From positions 70,941,501-71,005,500 of the forward strand of contig CM045733.1 in NCBI GenBank assembly GCA_024760905.1: DNA of 64,000 nucleotides, given 5' to 3'. The notes under the pieces were generated by a model, which was given only the letters and a program-made list of their open reading frames with translations, searched no databases and had not been told where the DNA came from. The position numbers and the translations under genes were made by a program. Of the stretch, positions 44,694-58,600 are shown piece after piece (position 1 is the stretch's first letter; the number at the start of each line of letters is the position of its first letter). The stretch is from Plotosus lineatus. Lineage: Eukaryota; Chordata; Actinopteri; Siluriformes; Plotosidae.

Positions 44694-47600
44694 ATGGAGG
44701 AGGTGACTCGGCTGGTGTCATCAGGCGACTGCCTGAAGATCTGGGATAGTACTTTGAGTATGGTGGAGCAGTTCAATCCTCACTCTACCAGCCATCCCAT
44801 TGCTCAGGTGTGCTGGAGCAGCAGTAGTATCCTATCTGAGTGACCGAACTCCTCAAGAGGTTTGGTTTAAATATAGTTACTGGGTTGAATATTCTCTAAA
44901 TGGTGTTGGAGGTACAATTGTATCATCTTGAAGTTTGAGTGACTGTTTGACACTAATGTAAGTGTGTTGGTGGGTTTCTGATAATCAATATGCTAGTGGG
45001 AAAGAGTGTAGAATTTTTCCAATAGATGATGTGGTGCAGCTTGAATGCAGTCATGGGGGGGGGGGGGGGGGGGGGGCCACATACAACATCCCAAGCCCGG
45101 ATAAATGCAGAGGGTTGCGACAGAAAGGGCATCCGGCGTAAAACTTTTGCCAGAATACAAAATGCAAACCGTGAAGACACATTTTATACTGGATTGGTCG
45201 AGGCCCGGGTTAACAACGACTGCCATCAGTGCTGTTAACCAACAGGGTGCTGGTGGAAATTGGACTACTGTTGGTCGAAGAAGGAGAGGTGGGAGGCATG
45301 TCCGTAGGCAGAGAGAGAAGAGGAAAAGCATGAGTCTAGGACTGAGAGCAGGCTGACATGATGCAGAGGAGGAAGGTGGACATACTGTGTGTTCAGGAGA
45401 CCAGGTGGAAAGGCAGCAAGGCTAGAAGCTTAGGAGTGGGGTTTAAGCTGTTTTTTTCATGGTGTGGATGGGAAGAGAAATGGAGTAGGGGAAATCTTGA
45501 AGGAGGGGTTTGCCAGGAATGTTCTAGAAGTGAAAAGAGTGTCAGACAGAGTGATGAGTCTCAAGCCTCACGCACGATGTGAGCTAGAAGAGAAGGAGAG
45601 ATTCTGGAGTGAGTTAGATAAAGTGATGCAGAGTACCCCCAGAGGTGAAAGAGTGGTCATTGGTGGATTTCAGTGGACATGTTGGTGCAGGCAACAGAGG
45701 GGATGAGGAAATGATGGGCAGGTTTGGTATCCAGGACAGGAACACAGAAGGACAGAAAGACCAGAAAGACCAAAGAAGATTTATGGATGTGGTGAAGGAG
45801 GACATGAAGGTAGTTGGAGTAAGAGTAGAAGATGCAGAGGATAAGGTGAGATGGAGGCGGATGGTTTGCTGTGGCGACCCCTGAAGGGAAAAGCCGAAAG
45901 GAAAAGATGTGGTGCAGCTTGACAAATTACTCATAATCCTTAACATTATCCATCACCAAATTAGGCATGTTGTGCTTATTAGTTATGTGTGCATGGTACA
46001 TGTTGACATCTTTCGATGCAGATGACTTAAGTCATTATCACTGTGAACCAAAAAAGTCAGGAAATTTTGAAAACAAATTTGTCGACATTGACCATCACAC
46101 CCTTCCACAATCTTTTGCACTTGTATAAATACATTTGTATAAACCAGGGGTGCTCAATCCTGCTCCTGGAGATCTACCTTCCATAAGACATTCGCTCCAA
46201 CCCTAATCATGCCCACCTAAGCATCCAATCATCTAATCAAGACCTGACAGGAACTTACATGTCACATGGGCCACATTAGGGTTGGAGATAAAGTCATCTG
46301 GAAGGTAGATCTCCAGGAGCAGGATTGAGCACCCCTGGTATAAACTGTCTTTGTATACTGTAGTGTTCATTTCCCTTCACTGAAGATAAGAGTTACAAAC
46401 CTTTTCCAGCATGACAATGTCCTTGTGCAAAGTACCGGATCCATGATGATATGGTTTGCTAAGCTTGCTGTATAAGAACTTGATTGTCTTATACAAAGCC
46501 CTAAACTTAACCCCACTGAACACCTTTGGGATGGGAACAATGACTGTACATCAGGTGTCCTCATTCCAAGAGCCATCCTCCAAAATCAAATCTCTTCTCA
46601 TGAGAGTGGGAGTTATTATAATAAGGAAGGATGACTAAATTGTCAGTCAGTTTCACCAAGTACCATATGAGTGTGATGGTTCAGATATCAACATACTTTG
46701 GCAATATAGTGTATGTTAGAAATAGAAGGCTTTTTCTCTTGTTGATAAACTGTTTCAACTGGTTTTATGGTTGTCAATAAATAAATTACAGAATTCTGTG
46801 CAAATAGATGCTCAGTGTTGCACTTTTCCCCCTACTGATTGTACTTTGAAAGCCTGTAACTGTGAGATCAATAAAGCTCTATCTATCTATTTGTTATACT
46901 ACATTCAAAATTTCTGTATCCATTTAGTTCTTTTATTGATTTTCTGTCTAGTGAGAATACCTCTCGTGATTTAACCATGTATGCTCTTTGTTCGGGATGA
47001 TGTGTTTCAGTGTAAAAAAAAAAATTATATATACATACATACATACACGCCGTATTTTCCGGACTATAAGTCGCTCTGGGGTACAAGTTGCACCAGCCAT
47101 AAAATGCACAACGAAGACGAAAAAGTCATATACAAGTAGCATCGGACTATAAGTCGCCATTTTGGGGGGAAATTTATTTTATAAAATCAAAGACAAAGAA
47201 CGGACATTTCTAGAAAGGAAAGAAACAGTAATAACAATAAAATGGAAAACAAGCTAAATAGTTTATTATACTGTTATGCTTTGTTGATCCATCCAATCAC
47301 TTCCAGGAAAGTTGCATGGCGCATCCTCCCCGTTGCCGTGAAGCTGAGCTCTCTATTCGTCACCCACTGCAGACATAAAACTGCCTTAAAGCGCCCGTTC
47401 ACCGAGAGGTCAAGTGGCTGGAGTACTTTAAGCCTCCAGGGATGATGGCAGTGATGGTGTTGAAAAGCTTTAATTGATCTTTTGAAAGTCCTCTTCTGGC
47501 AGCGTGTTGTTCAAGCACCCATCTGTGAACTTGTTTCTCCAGCTCTGGCCATCGAGCCTTTAGCCCGCGTTGATCTTTCTTGGTTTTCTTGATTGCACTG

Positions 47601-50600
47601 AGAGTGTCCTTTGCTCTTCTCCAGTCACTCACAAGTTTCTCACTCAATCTATACTTTCTTCCTGCAGCTCGATTACCGTTCCTGGCTGCATACTGCACTA
47701 CATGCAGCTTGTAATTTGCAGAATATGATTTTCTTTTGGGGGCGTTTGTGATCTACTCAGTTGTCTTTTATACAGTAATACCTCAGCTAACACGTGACCC
47801 CTATGGCGAGTTTATCGCGAGCCTTTCCTGGCTTACTGGCATTGCACGCGCACAAAAGTTTTTTCCCTCCGTGCTTGTGATTTTGTGACTTTTTCCTGTA
47901 CTCTTATTTTTTATTGTGCCTCACCCATAGTGTCTCTAATATTGGTTGTAAGAAGGTGGTTCACGAATCAAAGCAGAGGAAACCGATTTCTCTTGAAATG
48001 AAGATAGTAAATAAATAAACAAACAAATAAATAACTGACATTGGTATGTGGTTGACCATCAACTTGGTGTGTCAGGGGATTCAAAACAACACTATGAGCT
48101 AAAGCAGAAACTGGTCACATTTACTGAATATGTGGTGAGTCAGTTCGTAAACCTCCGTTTTCGTAAACAAGATGCAATCAAATGCTTCTCTCTCTCCCAA
48201 TAAAAGTCCAAAATTTGCCATCATGATGTTTTAATTGTAAGGCTCTGGAAGCCTGCATTAGATGCCACTTAACAGTCTCTGTAGATCTGCTGTTTTTTTT
48301 TTTAATTAAAAAAATTACAAATAAAATAAGATATAAAATAAGAATAATAAAAAAAAAAAAAAAACAGTCACTCTGGAGTACAAGTCGCACCTTCAGCCAA
48401 AGTATGAAAAAAAAGTGTGACTTATATGTTGGCTTATCGAAGGCTGGCCATGTCTCTCACAGTTCTCTCCTGGTTCATTTACATGCCTCTTAAAACATAA
48501 AAGAACCATTGCTGACTTTCAAGAAGACTAGGCTGCATGTCAGCATGTTACTGCCCTACGATGGCGGGTCGAGCTGTCCAGGGTGTATTCTGCCTTCGCC
48601 CAGAGTCGGCTGAATTGGGTGCCAGGCTCCCCGCAACCCTAATTAGGCTTAAGAAATTCAGAAAATGTATTAATAACGATCATCATCTTAAAGTAGTCCA
48701 TTACAGAAGGAATTAGTAGAACATGTACACACACCACTTGTATGCCTTGACAACACTCAGATCAGTATATCGTCAGTGCCAGCAGTATAGGAGACAAGTT
48801 GGTAGTGACCAGCCTGAAGTCCTCACCAGTGCCCGTGATAGAACTTGCAGAAGAGGTCAGTAGACAATTTCCGCAAAAGAATTCTCTAAATACCATATTT
48901 ATACTTCAGCATTCTCATCTGTGCTGCATCTGGTGTTTTGTTTTTAGAAAAAGCAGACACGAGTTGCACTGAATTCAACTTCCCAGTTCTTAGTCAGTGG
49001 CGGACTAGATAATACGGTCAACATCTGGGACCTGAAGACAAAGAAATTACATCGGAGCCTCAAGGTATCTGATTGTTTATTGACCTATATGAAGTAGGTA
49101 TCATACTATAGGACTGAATCAACCGGATGTGTTTTACAGTTGCAGTCTTTTTAAAATAAGTTTCTTGATTTCATGTGATTTAACTTACAGAACATGGCTT
49201 GATACACTTTCCACATTTAATTTACCAGTAAATGATTTACCCTGGTACGGTTCATTGTTGTTTAAATTGTATTTGATTTTGTGGAGTCAGAAGCAGAAAT
49301 ACAGTTGTGGCTGGGATCTGGTAAAAAATGTCTAGGGCATTGGGGTGGAATGAAAAGAAAATGTAAATAAATTAAGTCCCAGTTGTGCTTCTCTCACATA
49401 TGTTTTCCACTATATGTTCACCCTTTCAACAGAACCATAAGGAAGAAGTGACATGTGTGTCCTTCAATGGTGGTGATAGTTACATAGCATCTGGGTCCAC
49501 CAGTGGAGACATCATCCTCCACAGCATTACCACTAACCTGTCCAGTAAAGCCTTTGGTCATGGACCCAATGAGGTGAGTATGTATTTTGCATCAGTCAAA
49601 CACAATCTTGTCCTAAACTCCTCATGAAAACAATTAATAACTCCTATATTTACACCGTATTCGATGTAATAATTGCACAGGGCGCTTTAAAAATTGGAGT
49701 AGGTGGGCGCCTATTAAAATGGTTACCAGCGAAGTGGAACGGTAAGTGCTTATTACCATCGAGGTATAAAATATGAATAATAACAGGACAATAAAAGAGT
49801 TTTACTGGTATTTGTGTTATTTTGTATAATCAACCAAACTACTTACCAGAAAGCTGAAAATAAACAGAAAATGGCATGATTAAAAAAAAAAAAAGTTCTA
49901 TTCGAGGATTTCATATTTATCGTGATATTTGGAAACTTTCTTAACGAACAGTGAACAACATATCGTCAGCTGTCTAATCCTCACGATTAGACAGCAGTTT
50001 CTAATGGTTTAGCAGTTGTTGGACATTTACAAAGAGAAAACAGCAAAATATTTTCCTGTTTTTTAAAGCATGGCAGACCAATCAAATGTGTTGTTACTGA
50101 TGAACATTATAGACCAGGGGTTGGCAACCCACGGCTGTTTCACCTCTCTGTAGTTCCTTGTCTTTTAAGAATAATTAACGTGTACTTTACGGTGGCCGAC
50201 GGGTGCAAATGTTCTCCATCTACAAAAACCACTGCATCACCAAAAACAACTGCAAAAACAAAATGCCGCTTATTTACTTACATTGGAAGCACTCCGGACT
50301 CCCAGGGGTAGAGAGTTAAACCAACTTTCACCTGAATGACGGGAGATTCTGCCTAAGGCAGAGTCCTGCAATGGTCGGGTTCTCACAGGTACCCAGTGGG
50401 TAACCTTGAAAAAAAAAAAAAATGCTTTTTTAGGGTTGAAAATTAACCGTCACGGGTGCGGGCGGCTTTTTATTTGGTGTAGGCAGGGTGATTTTGTGTG
50501 TGTGTGTTCTTGTGGACATGGCTATGGTTATATTAATCAGCTACATTGAGTTTTTGATCTGCTGTGTTGGTGGAGAGAACATGCCACCAAACCGTTGTGC

Positions 50601-53600
50601 TCATGGTCAGCGGTGTTCTTGAAATCCCAGAAGCACTGCAGTGAGCGAGGGAGATTTTTCCGCCACCGTGGTTTGTAATCTAGGAACGGAATGCAGCCGG
50701 GGGGGGGGGGCAGTATTCACCCTCACACCGGTCCCAAGCCCGGATAAATGCAGAGGGTTGCGACAGGAAGGGCATCCGGTGTAAAACTTCTGCCAAAATT
50801 GTGATGCAAATGGTCACATGCTGTTCAAGCTGTTTTTCGTGGTGTGGATGGGAAGAGAAATGGAGTAGGAGTCATCTTGAAGGAGGAGTTGGTCAGGAAT
50901 GTTCTAGAAGTGAAAAGAATGTCAGACAGAGTGATGAGTCTCAAGTTAGAAATTGAAGGCGTGATGTTCAATGTTGTTAGAGCTTATGCCCCTCAGGCAG
51001 GATGTGAGCTAGAACAGAAGGAGAGATTCTGGAGTGAGTTAGATGAAGTGATGCAGAGTACCCCCAGAGGTGAAAGAGTGGTCATTGGTGCAGACTTCAA
51101 TGGACATGTTGGTGCAGGCAACAGAGGGGACGAGGAAGTGATGGGCAGGTTTGGTATCCAGGACAGGAACACAGAAGGACAGATGTTGATAGATTTTGCA
51201 AAAAGAATGGAAATGGCTGTGGTGAATACTTTCTTCCAGAAGAGACAGGAGCATAGGGTGACTTATAAAAGCGGAGGTAGGAGCACACAGGTAGACTACA
51301 TCTTGTGCAGGCGATGTAATTTGAAGGAAGTCAGTGACTGCAAAGTATTCATGGGTGAGAGTGTTGCCAAACAGCATAGGATGGTGGTGTGCAGGATGAT
51401 GCTGATGGTGAGGAAGGTGAAGAAGGCAAAGGCAGAGCAGAAGACAAAGTGGTGGAAGCTGAAACAGGAAGAGTGTCGGGTTGTCTTCAAGGAGGAGTTG
51501 AAACAGGCTTTGGGTGGTCAGGAAGTGCTTCCAGATGACAGGACAACTACAGCTAATGTGATCAGGGAGACAGGTAGGAGAATACTTGGTGTGTCATCTG
51601 GAAGGAGAGTAGATAAGGAGACTTGTTGGCGGAATGAGGAAGTGCAGGAGTGTGTACAAAGGAAGAGGTTCGCTCAGAAGAAGTGGGACATTGAGAGGAC
51701 CGAAGAGACTAAACAGGAGTACAGGGAGACACAGCGGAAGGCGAAAGTAGCGGTGTCAAAGGCCAAACAGAAGGCATATGATGACTTGTATGCTCGGTTG
51801 GAAAGTAAAGCGGGAGAAAATGATTTGTACAGGTTGGCACAGCAGAGAAATAGAGCTGGGAAGGTATGGTGGTGTCTAGGAGAGGTATGGAAGTGTCTAG
51901 GAGAGGTAGCAGTAGATTTCCTGGCAAAAACATTCAACAAGGTCTTAGAGAGTGAGAAGATGACGGAGGTATGGAGAAGTGTGCTGGTGCCCATTTTTAA
52001 GAACAAGGGAGACATGCAGAGTTGTGGGAACTACAGAGAGATAAAGTTGGTGAGCCATACGATGAAGTTATGTTAAAGAATAGTGGAAGCTAGACTAAGG
52101 GCAGAGGTCAGCATATGTGGACAACAGTTTGGTTTCATGCCAAGAAAGAGCAACACAGATGCAGTGGTTGCTTTGAGGATGTTAATAGAGAAGTACAGAG
52201 AAGGTGAGAGGGAGCTGCATTGTGCCTTTGTGGATCTGGAGAAAGCATATGACAGGGTGCCAAGAGAAGAACTGTGGTATTGTATGAGGAAGTCTGGAGT
52301 GGCAGAGAAGTATGTTAGAGTGGTGCAGGACATGTAGGAGAGATGTGAGACAGTGGTAAGGTGTGCTGTCGGTGTGACAGAAGAGTTCAAGGTGGAGGTG
52401 TGACTGCATCCAGGGTCAGCTCTGAGCCCCTTCTTGTTTGCTACGGTGATGGACAGGCTGACAGACGAGGTTAGACAAGATTCCCCATGGACAGTGATGT
52501 TTGCAGATGACATTGTGATCTGTAGTGGGAGCAGAGAACAAGTGCAGGAAAATCTAGAGAGGTGGAGGTATGCCCTGGAAAGGAGAGGAAAGAAGGTTAG
52601 CCTCAGTAAGACATAATACATGTGTGTGAACTAGAAGGACCCAAGAGGAACGGTGAGGTTACAGTGAGCAGAGATAAAGAAGTTTGAGGATTTTAAGTAC
52701 CTTGGCTCAACAATCCAGAACAATGGAGAGTGTGGAAAAGAGGTGAAGAAGCGTGTGCAGGCAGGTTGGAATGGTTGGAGAAAAGTGTCTGGTGTGATGT
52801 GTGATGGGAGTGTATCGGCAAGAATGAAGGGAAAAGTGTACAAGACAGTGATGAGGCCAGCGATGTATGGTTTAGAAACAGTGGTCCTGGGGAAAAGACA
52901 GGAGGCAGAGCTGGAGGTAGCAGAGATGAAAATGTTGAGGTTCTCTTTGGGAGTAACGAGGATGGATACGATCAGGAATGAGTACATCAGAGGGACAGTA
53001 CATGTAAGATGTTTTGGAGACAAAGTCAGAGAGGCTAGATTGAGATGGTTTGGCCATGTACAGAGGAGGGATAGTGAGTATATTGGTAGTAGGATGCTGA
53101 GGTTGGAACTACCAGGCAGAAGGTCTAGAGGAAGATCTATTACTTTACTTTTCCATTACTCTATTACTATAAGATTTATGGATGTGATGAAGGAGAACAT
53201 GAAGGTAGTTGGAGTAAAAGTAGAAGACAGAGGATCGGCTGAGCTGGAGGCGGATGGTTTGCTGTGGCGACCCCTGAAAGAAAGGCCGAAAGGAAAAGAA
53301 GACGACGACCTTACAGAAAATAATGAACTTTATCACAATATGCTAATTTTTTTGAGAAGGACTAGTAGAGTAAAAATTTAAAAGTTTTTCTTAATCATTA
53401 CTATATTTTACTACAGTAATACTGTATTAATGAGTAAGACTGTCTATAGAATGTGTTTAAGAAGCATATTTTAGCGCATGTAATAGATACATAGTATTTT
53501 ACTTCCGGCTGCTCGTTCGCGCATGTGACGTGATACATGGGGTTTTACTTCCGGGTACAGAACTCGCGGATTATCTCGATTCCTGGGAGGGCTCGGAACC

Positions 53601-55626
53601 GAACCCCCGCGAATGTCGAGGGCCTACTGTATGACAAAACAACATTAATATAACGAATAATGAAAAAGAAGATCCGACTAAGGGAGTGATGGTGAGGTAG
53701 GCTACCCAACCCGTTAACATGTCTGGCTGCACCTCGTCCCTCGCTTCGTGGGATAGCTGTTGTTATATATTTATTTATTTTTAATAAAAATACAAGGACT
53801 CACAAACTCATTCATTTTCTGAACTGCTTAATTCTAATTAGAGTCGCAGGGAGGTTGGCGCCCATCCCAGTTGAATCTGGGCAAGACAAGTGTACACCCT
53901 GGACAGCTCGCCAGGCCATCGTAGGGCAGGAAGACACTGATGGCTATTAAGCTTGTCTTGTTGAAAGTCAGCAAAGGTTCTTTTCCAGCCTCGCACCATC
54001 GACAATGAGAGACATGGCTGGCCTTTGATAACCCAGTTAGCTGCACTGGAGGGACCGTGATGACCTGTGGAGAGTGGGCCTTGAACCCCTGACCTTTGGA
54101 TCAGTGATTCAGCACCTTTTACCACCAGGCCACCACTGCCTCAGGCCTCAAATAGACATTGGAAATTTTCATTGAAAGTAACTTTTATTCTTTTTTTTTA
54201 TTTTTTATTTTTTTATCTAAATGCTTTTGTTGCAAGCAGAATTGTAATTTAGTTGTCTCCGCAGTCGTTTGAATCAATGCAACACATTGTTTTTTTTTAA
54301 TATTAACATGAAGGAAAAAGGGAGGAAAACATATGCGGTGTTGTTTGATTTTAAATGTCAAAGGATTTGTGCCTCCCAGTGTTTCTTTACTGTGGAAAAC
54401 AGGTCCAAAAGGTTGCTGACCCCTGTTATAGACATTCCTCAGTGGCAGGGGGTCTTGAAATACCATGTAAACGCACTTTTACAGCCATTGAACGCCTCAT
54501 TTTACAGTTTACAAAGACTGATCTAATAAAATTGGTAAGTTTCATCTCCGATATTGCTACCAGTACACATGGGCGGTTATTAGACGCGAGATAAAAACAT
54601 TGGAGAGGTTCTTATTGGAGCAGGGCGCTTATTAGGTCGAATACGGTAATTATTTTAAGGGTAATTTTAAAGCTTTTTAATATATTATTTGTAATTTTCT
54701 GAGCAGAAGTTTGTAACGGAAGGTGCCTATTTTTCCCTTTTCTACAGCCTAAATATCACATTGCCTACGATGCGAAACTTGTGTGAAACAAAACATCCTC
54801 ATAAAAAGCTAAACATTTTAAATAGCTTTATGTCAGTTCTCCTCATTCATCTATTTAAAACTTAATTGTATTCATATAGAGGAAGCTGTATTTTGGCTAT
54901 TGCCATTAAGGTGTAATCTTAATTTTACTCAGTAATTTATACTTCTGATATAATATAGTTATACCATTTTTGTTTGTAAATTAATGAAATGAAAAAATTA
55001 TTGTGATCAGAAATTGGGTATGTAAATATTTCTGCTCAATAGTGTGATTAACATTGTGTTTTCACTTTGCAGCCTATCCATGACTTGAAGTACTCGCTAA
55101 TAAAGCGGTCTCTCTTGGGAAGTGTGTCGGACAGCGGCTCTGTGGTGCTATGGGACGCAAACACACAGAAGGAACTACACATATTTGAAGGGGCACACAA
55201 AGCTCCTGCTTCAGGCCTGACCTTTTCTCCAGCCAATGACCTGCTCTTTATTACAGTGGGCTTGGATAAAAAGATTGTCTGCTATGACACTTCCAGCAAA
55301 GTGTAAGATGCACTTGTCTGTAGTGTGTGTTTAGAAAATATCTAGTTTCAAGCAAAGCAAGGTATGTTTTTATATGTGAACTGATTAAGATCTTGAGTTG
55401 TTTGTATTTGTTCATGCAGTATTTTCCGTAGTAAGCAGGTTGAGTCCCCACTCACAGCTGTAGACTTTACTCCAGATGGAGCAGGGCTTGTAGTGGGCTC
55501 CACCCAGGGACGGCTCTACATGTATGACCTGCGTAATCTCAGTGCTCCTGTCAAAACTACCATTGCTCACAAGACCTCAGTCACATGTATCCGCTTCCAG
55601 CACTCCAACACCAGGCTGAAGGTATT

Positions 55627-55688
<62 letters not shown>

Positions 55689-58600
55689 CGCGTGTGTTGT
55701 AGTTAATTGCTCATATTAATATAAATTGATTGATTGTAAGCCTATCAAAGTTTATCTGAAATGTCAAATCCCAAATTCACCTATATAATTGAGTGATAAT
55801 TACTCCTGATCCATTATGTATACAGGGATCCCTCACTTTCCGAGGTTAATTGGGACTGAGATCCCCACGTGACCATTGAAATCCGTGAAGTGGGATCACC
55901 CCCACCTCCACCCCCCACACCTCTGACTAATGTATATGTACATGTATATAATATCAATAAATACATATTCAATGCTATAAATGCTTATAATAACAACTAA
56001 ACATTAAAAAATAACATAAGATGTAAATAAAATATAAATACAGATGCTCCCCAACTTACCGACATTCGTTTCGCAAACATCCTGAGACCGAGGTCGAAAG
56101 TGAAATGAAATTGAAGAACAAGTAGAAATGGAATAAAATATATAGTAAGATATATCATAAATATAAGTATGCAATATGATTAAACATTATCTTGAGGTAC
56201 ACTTAATACTAGGCTCCCACATAGGGGCGTGGCTGACACTTGTTTTACACTGAGGTCCAAAGAGAAGCAGAACCCATACATTTCTGAACTCCTGCCAAAA
56301 GTTTCAAAGAAGAAACAAATTAACTCCAGTATTATAAGGAACTGGATAAGAGTGAAACTCTGTAAATCTGATCAGATCCGCTGTGCTGTGCTTGAGAGGA
56401 ACCAGGAGTTTAAACACAGGGCATAATGATAATGTACAGAAGATTATGAGAGAGAGAAAGAGATATTGTATACAGTACAAACTCATATGGGTTACTTATA
56501 CAAGGTTTAAACATACGTTTCCCCTCTAAGGAATGCCCTGTAATGACTTCCAAACAAATTCATCTAAGACCTAAGCTGGTGAGCGTTTGTACACACAGAT
56601 GGTATTGCATGAGACACATGCATATGCAACAATGTATCCAGTTTTGATGTAAGATTTTGGGTTGTTTAGTGTTTGTATAGGGTTTTTTTTTTTTTTTTTT
56701 TTTTTTGCATAATTGACCTTGTTTTTGTGAGATTTTCCATAACTTCCCCCCTATTCTTCCTTAATTTCCTTATTTTTTTTAAAAAACCCACAATGCACTG
56801 AAGCCACATTAATTGAAGAATGAAGTAGCGAGGGATCCCTGTATACCGTTACTACTGAAAAAGTAATGTTGTCATCATAATTTGCTGTAAATATACCTAC
56901 TTCCTCAGACAAGTAAAACAGTCTCTGCCAAGACATCTTCCTTGCAGTCCAACAAGAGAGTATCTGTAAAGCTGGGGCAGAATCAACAAAGCAGTCCTCC
57001 TGCGCCGACCTCCACAGTTCCCACTGTCACCGAACAGCAGACGGTGACAGTAACAAGAGGAGATGGCCAGACTCATAGCATTGGCAAGTGTTTCCATTTA
57101 CCAGGAGATCAGCAAAATTCATTACCTTTCAGTGGAGATATTTTCTAGTTAATTTGCATGGTTTTGAGTCTGGTCAGCATTTTGATGGCTAACATTTATT
57201 TTCCGTAGATGATGAGGTAAAAAGTTCATTATGACCTTTATAGTCCAAAATCAATTATAACCATGAATATTAAGATTAAGACCTCAAATCTGCCCCAATC
57301 TATCCTGTCTCTCATGGCAGCATAACACTGAGGACTAATTCATAGCAAATGTTATGAATATTCTGAAAGTCTCATGTGTACTGTGGGGATTAGGGACAGG
57401 CGGAGGTTCCGAGGTGCTATCCGGAGAGGCAGAAGGCCAGCAAAGTGTGGATAAATTTAACAACATGGGCCGAAACAGCCTGAGTCTAGACATCTTCTCA
57501 CCTGTAACTGATGGTATGGGCTGATTTTGCTTCCTGTACAAGTTCTGTGATTTGACCTTGCAATATGGATGTTGTACATGTCTGATTTACAGTTTTTCAC
57601 TAATCAAATTCCATTCAGGGTTTAAAGTGCATGGTTACAGCAGTGACACTCCAACCTCAAGAAACGGTATGTAGTTTGTCGGTTATCATGTAAACATACA
57701 ATAGAAGGTACTTGCATCTTATCCCACAGTGGAGTGGCAAAAAATTGCAGTGACTCATCGATTTCTTTTTAGAATTTTAATAAGCCATTGATTTAGTTGT
57801 TTCATGTTAATACTAGGAGGCAGTGCTGACTTGTTCCTCGGAGAAGCTGAGGGGCAGCACAGTTCAGACAAGGTTAGAGTTGGACGCAACAGCCTGGACA
57901 TTTTCTCTCCCGTCCGAGATGGTGAGAGAATTCCCATTTTAGAGGGTTGTATTTTATTGAAAATGTATATTTACATGCATTCGTCTTAGTTTTTTGTAAA
58001 AGACAAGTGGATATTTTAGTAAGAATTTTTTTTATTACTTTTAAGCCTTACTATTACTACATCTAATTTTATTGTAGATTACAAAGGTCACAGGCTCAGT
58101 GATGCCTCAAGTGGAAAGAAAGGTTATATTTTATTGCTTCCATCACAACTGCTTACTGAAGCTCAAGTAAAATTATCTTTAATTGTTTATACCGGAAAAT
58201 TGTTCAAGTATTAACTTTTTTTTTTTTTTTTTTAATTAAAGATTTTGATTTCTTACCTCAGCACAGTTCAGCCCAGCGTAAGACTCCACTGGGTACACCT
58301 GGTGCTCGCTGCTATAGTCCTCTGTCTGCTGTTCATACACCGCCTGCAATCAAGGAGGAAGAACCAGTAAACACATCACCTAATCATACGGACACACAGA
58401 ACTACACGGTCGGTCACTGCCACTTATTCCTTTATGTATTTAACAGTTTTTACCCTAGTGATGTCTTTTGTAGCTATAATATTGCACTTATATAAGTGTA
58501 AGTATACTTCTAATATACTTGACATGGACTTTTTTTGTATAATGGACAGGTGGAGAAGATGAATTATCCTAGGCAGAATGTTCAGACCACACCTCTTGCT

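Larger units (their letters stand above)
50115..54425. mobile_element. hAT-type element with 8-bp target duplication, containing nested insertions
   Basis: Ends CAGGGGTTGGCAACC and GGTTGCTGACCCCTG, flanked by an exact TTATAGAC duplication (50107-50114 and 54426-54433). Subterminal TGTGCCTCCCAGTGTTTCTT and ACTGTGGAAAACAGGTCC resemble hAT (Charlie-like) 3' ends. The interior holds an RTE copy, a Tc1 tip, a pogo-like fragment and a SINE. Confidence 0.88.
49652..54648. mobile_element. Outer TIR transposon filling NEDD1 intron 4
   Basis: Left end ACCGTATTCGATGTAATAAT, then GGGCGCTTTAAAAATTGG. The right end is inverted, ACCGTATTCGACCTAATAAG, then CGCCCTGCTCC. Most of the span is later insertions (hAT at 50115-54425 and its contents). 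Superfamily and target duplication are unclear. Confidence 0.65.

Noticed and set aside
57210..57217. An eight-base micro-exon (GATGATGAG joined across introns) between NEDD1 exons 7 and 8
   Set aside because: It has plausible AG/GT edges, but it breaks the phase 1-1 chain, and the direct join 57083/57394 keeps the frame and the expected protein.
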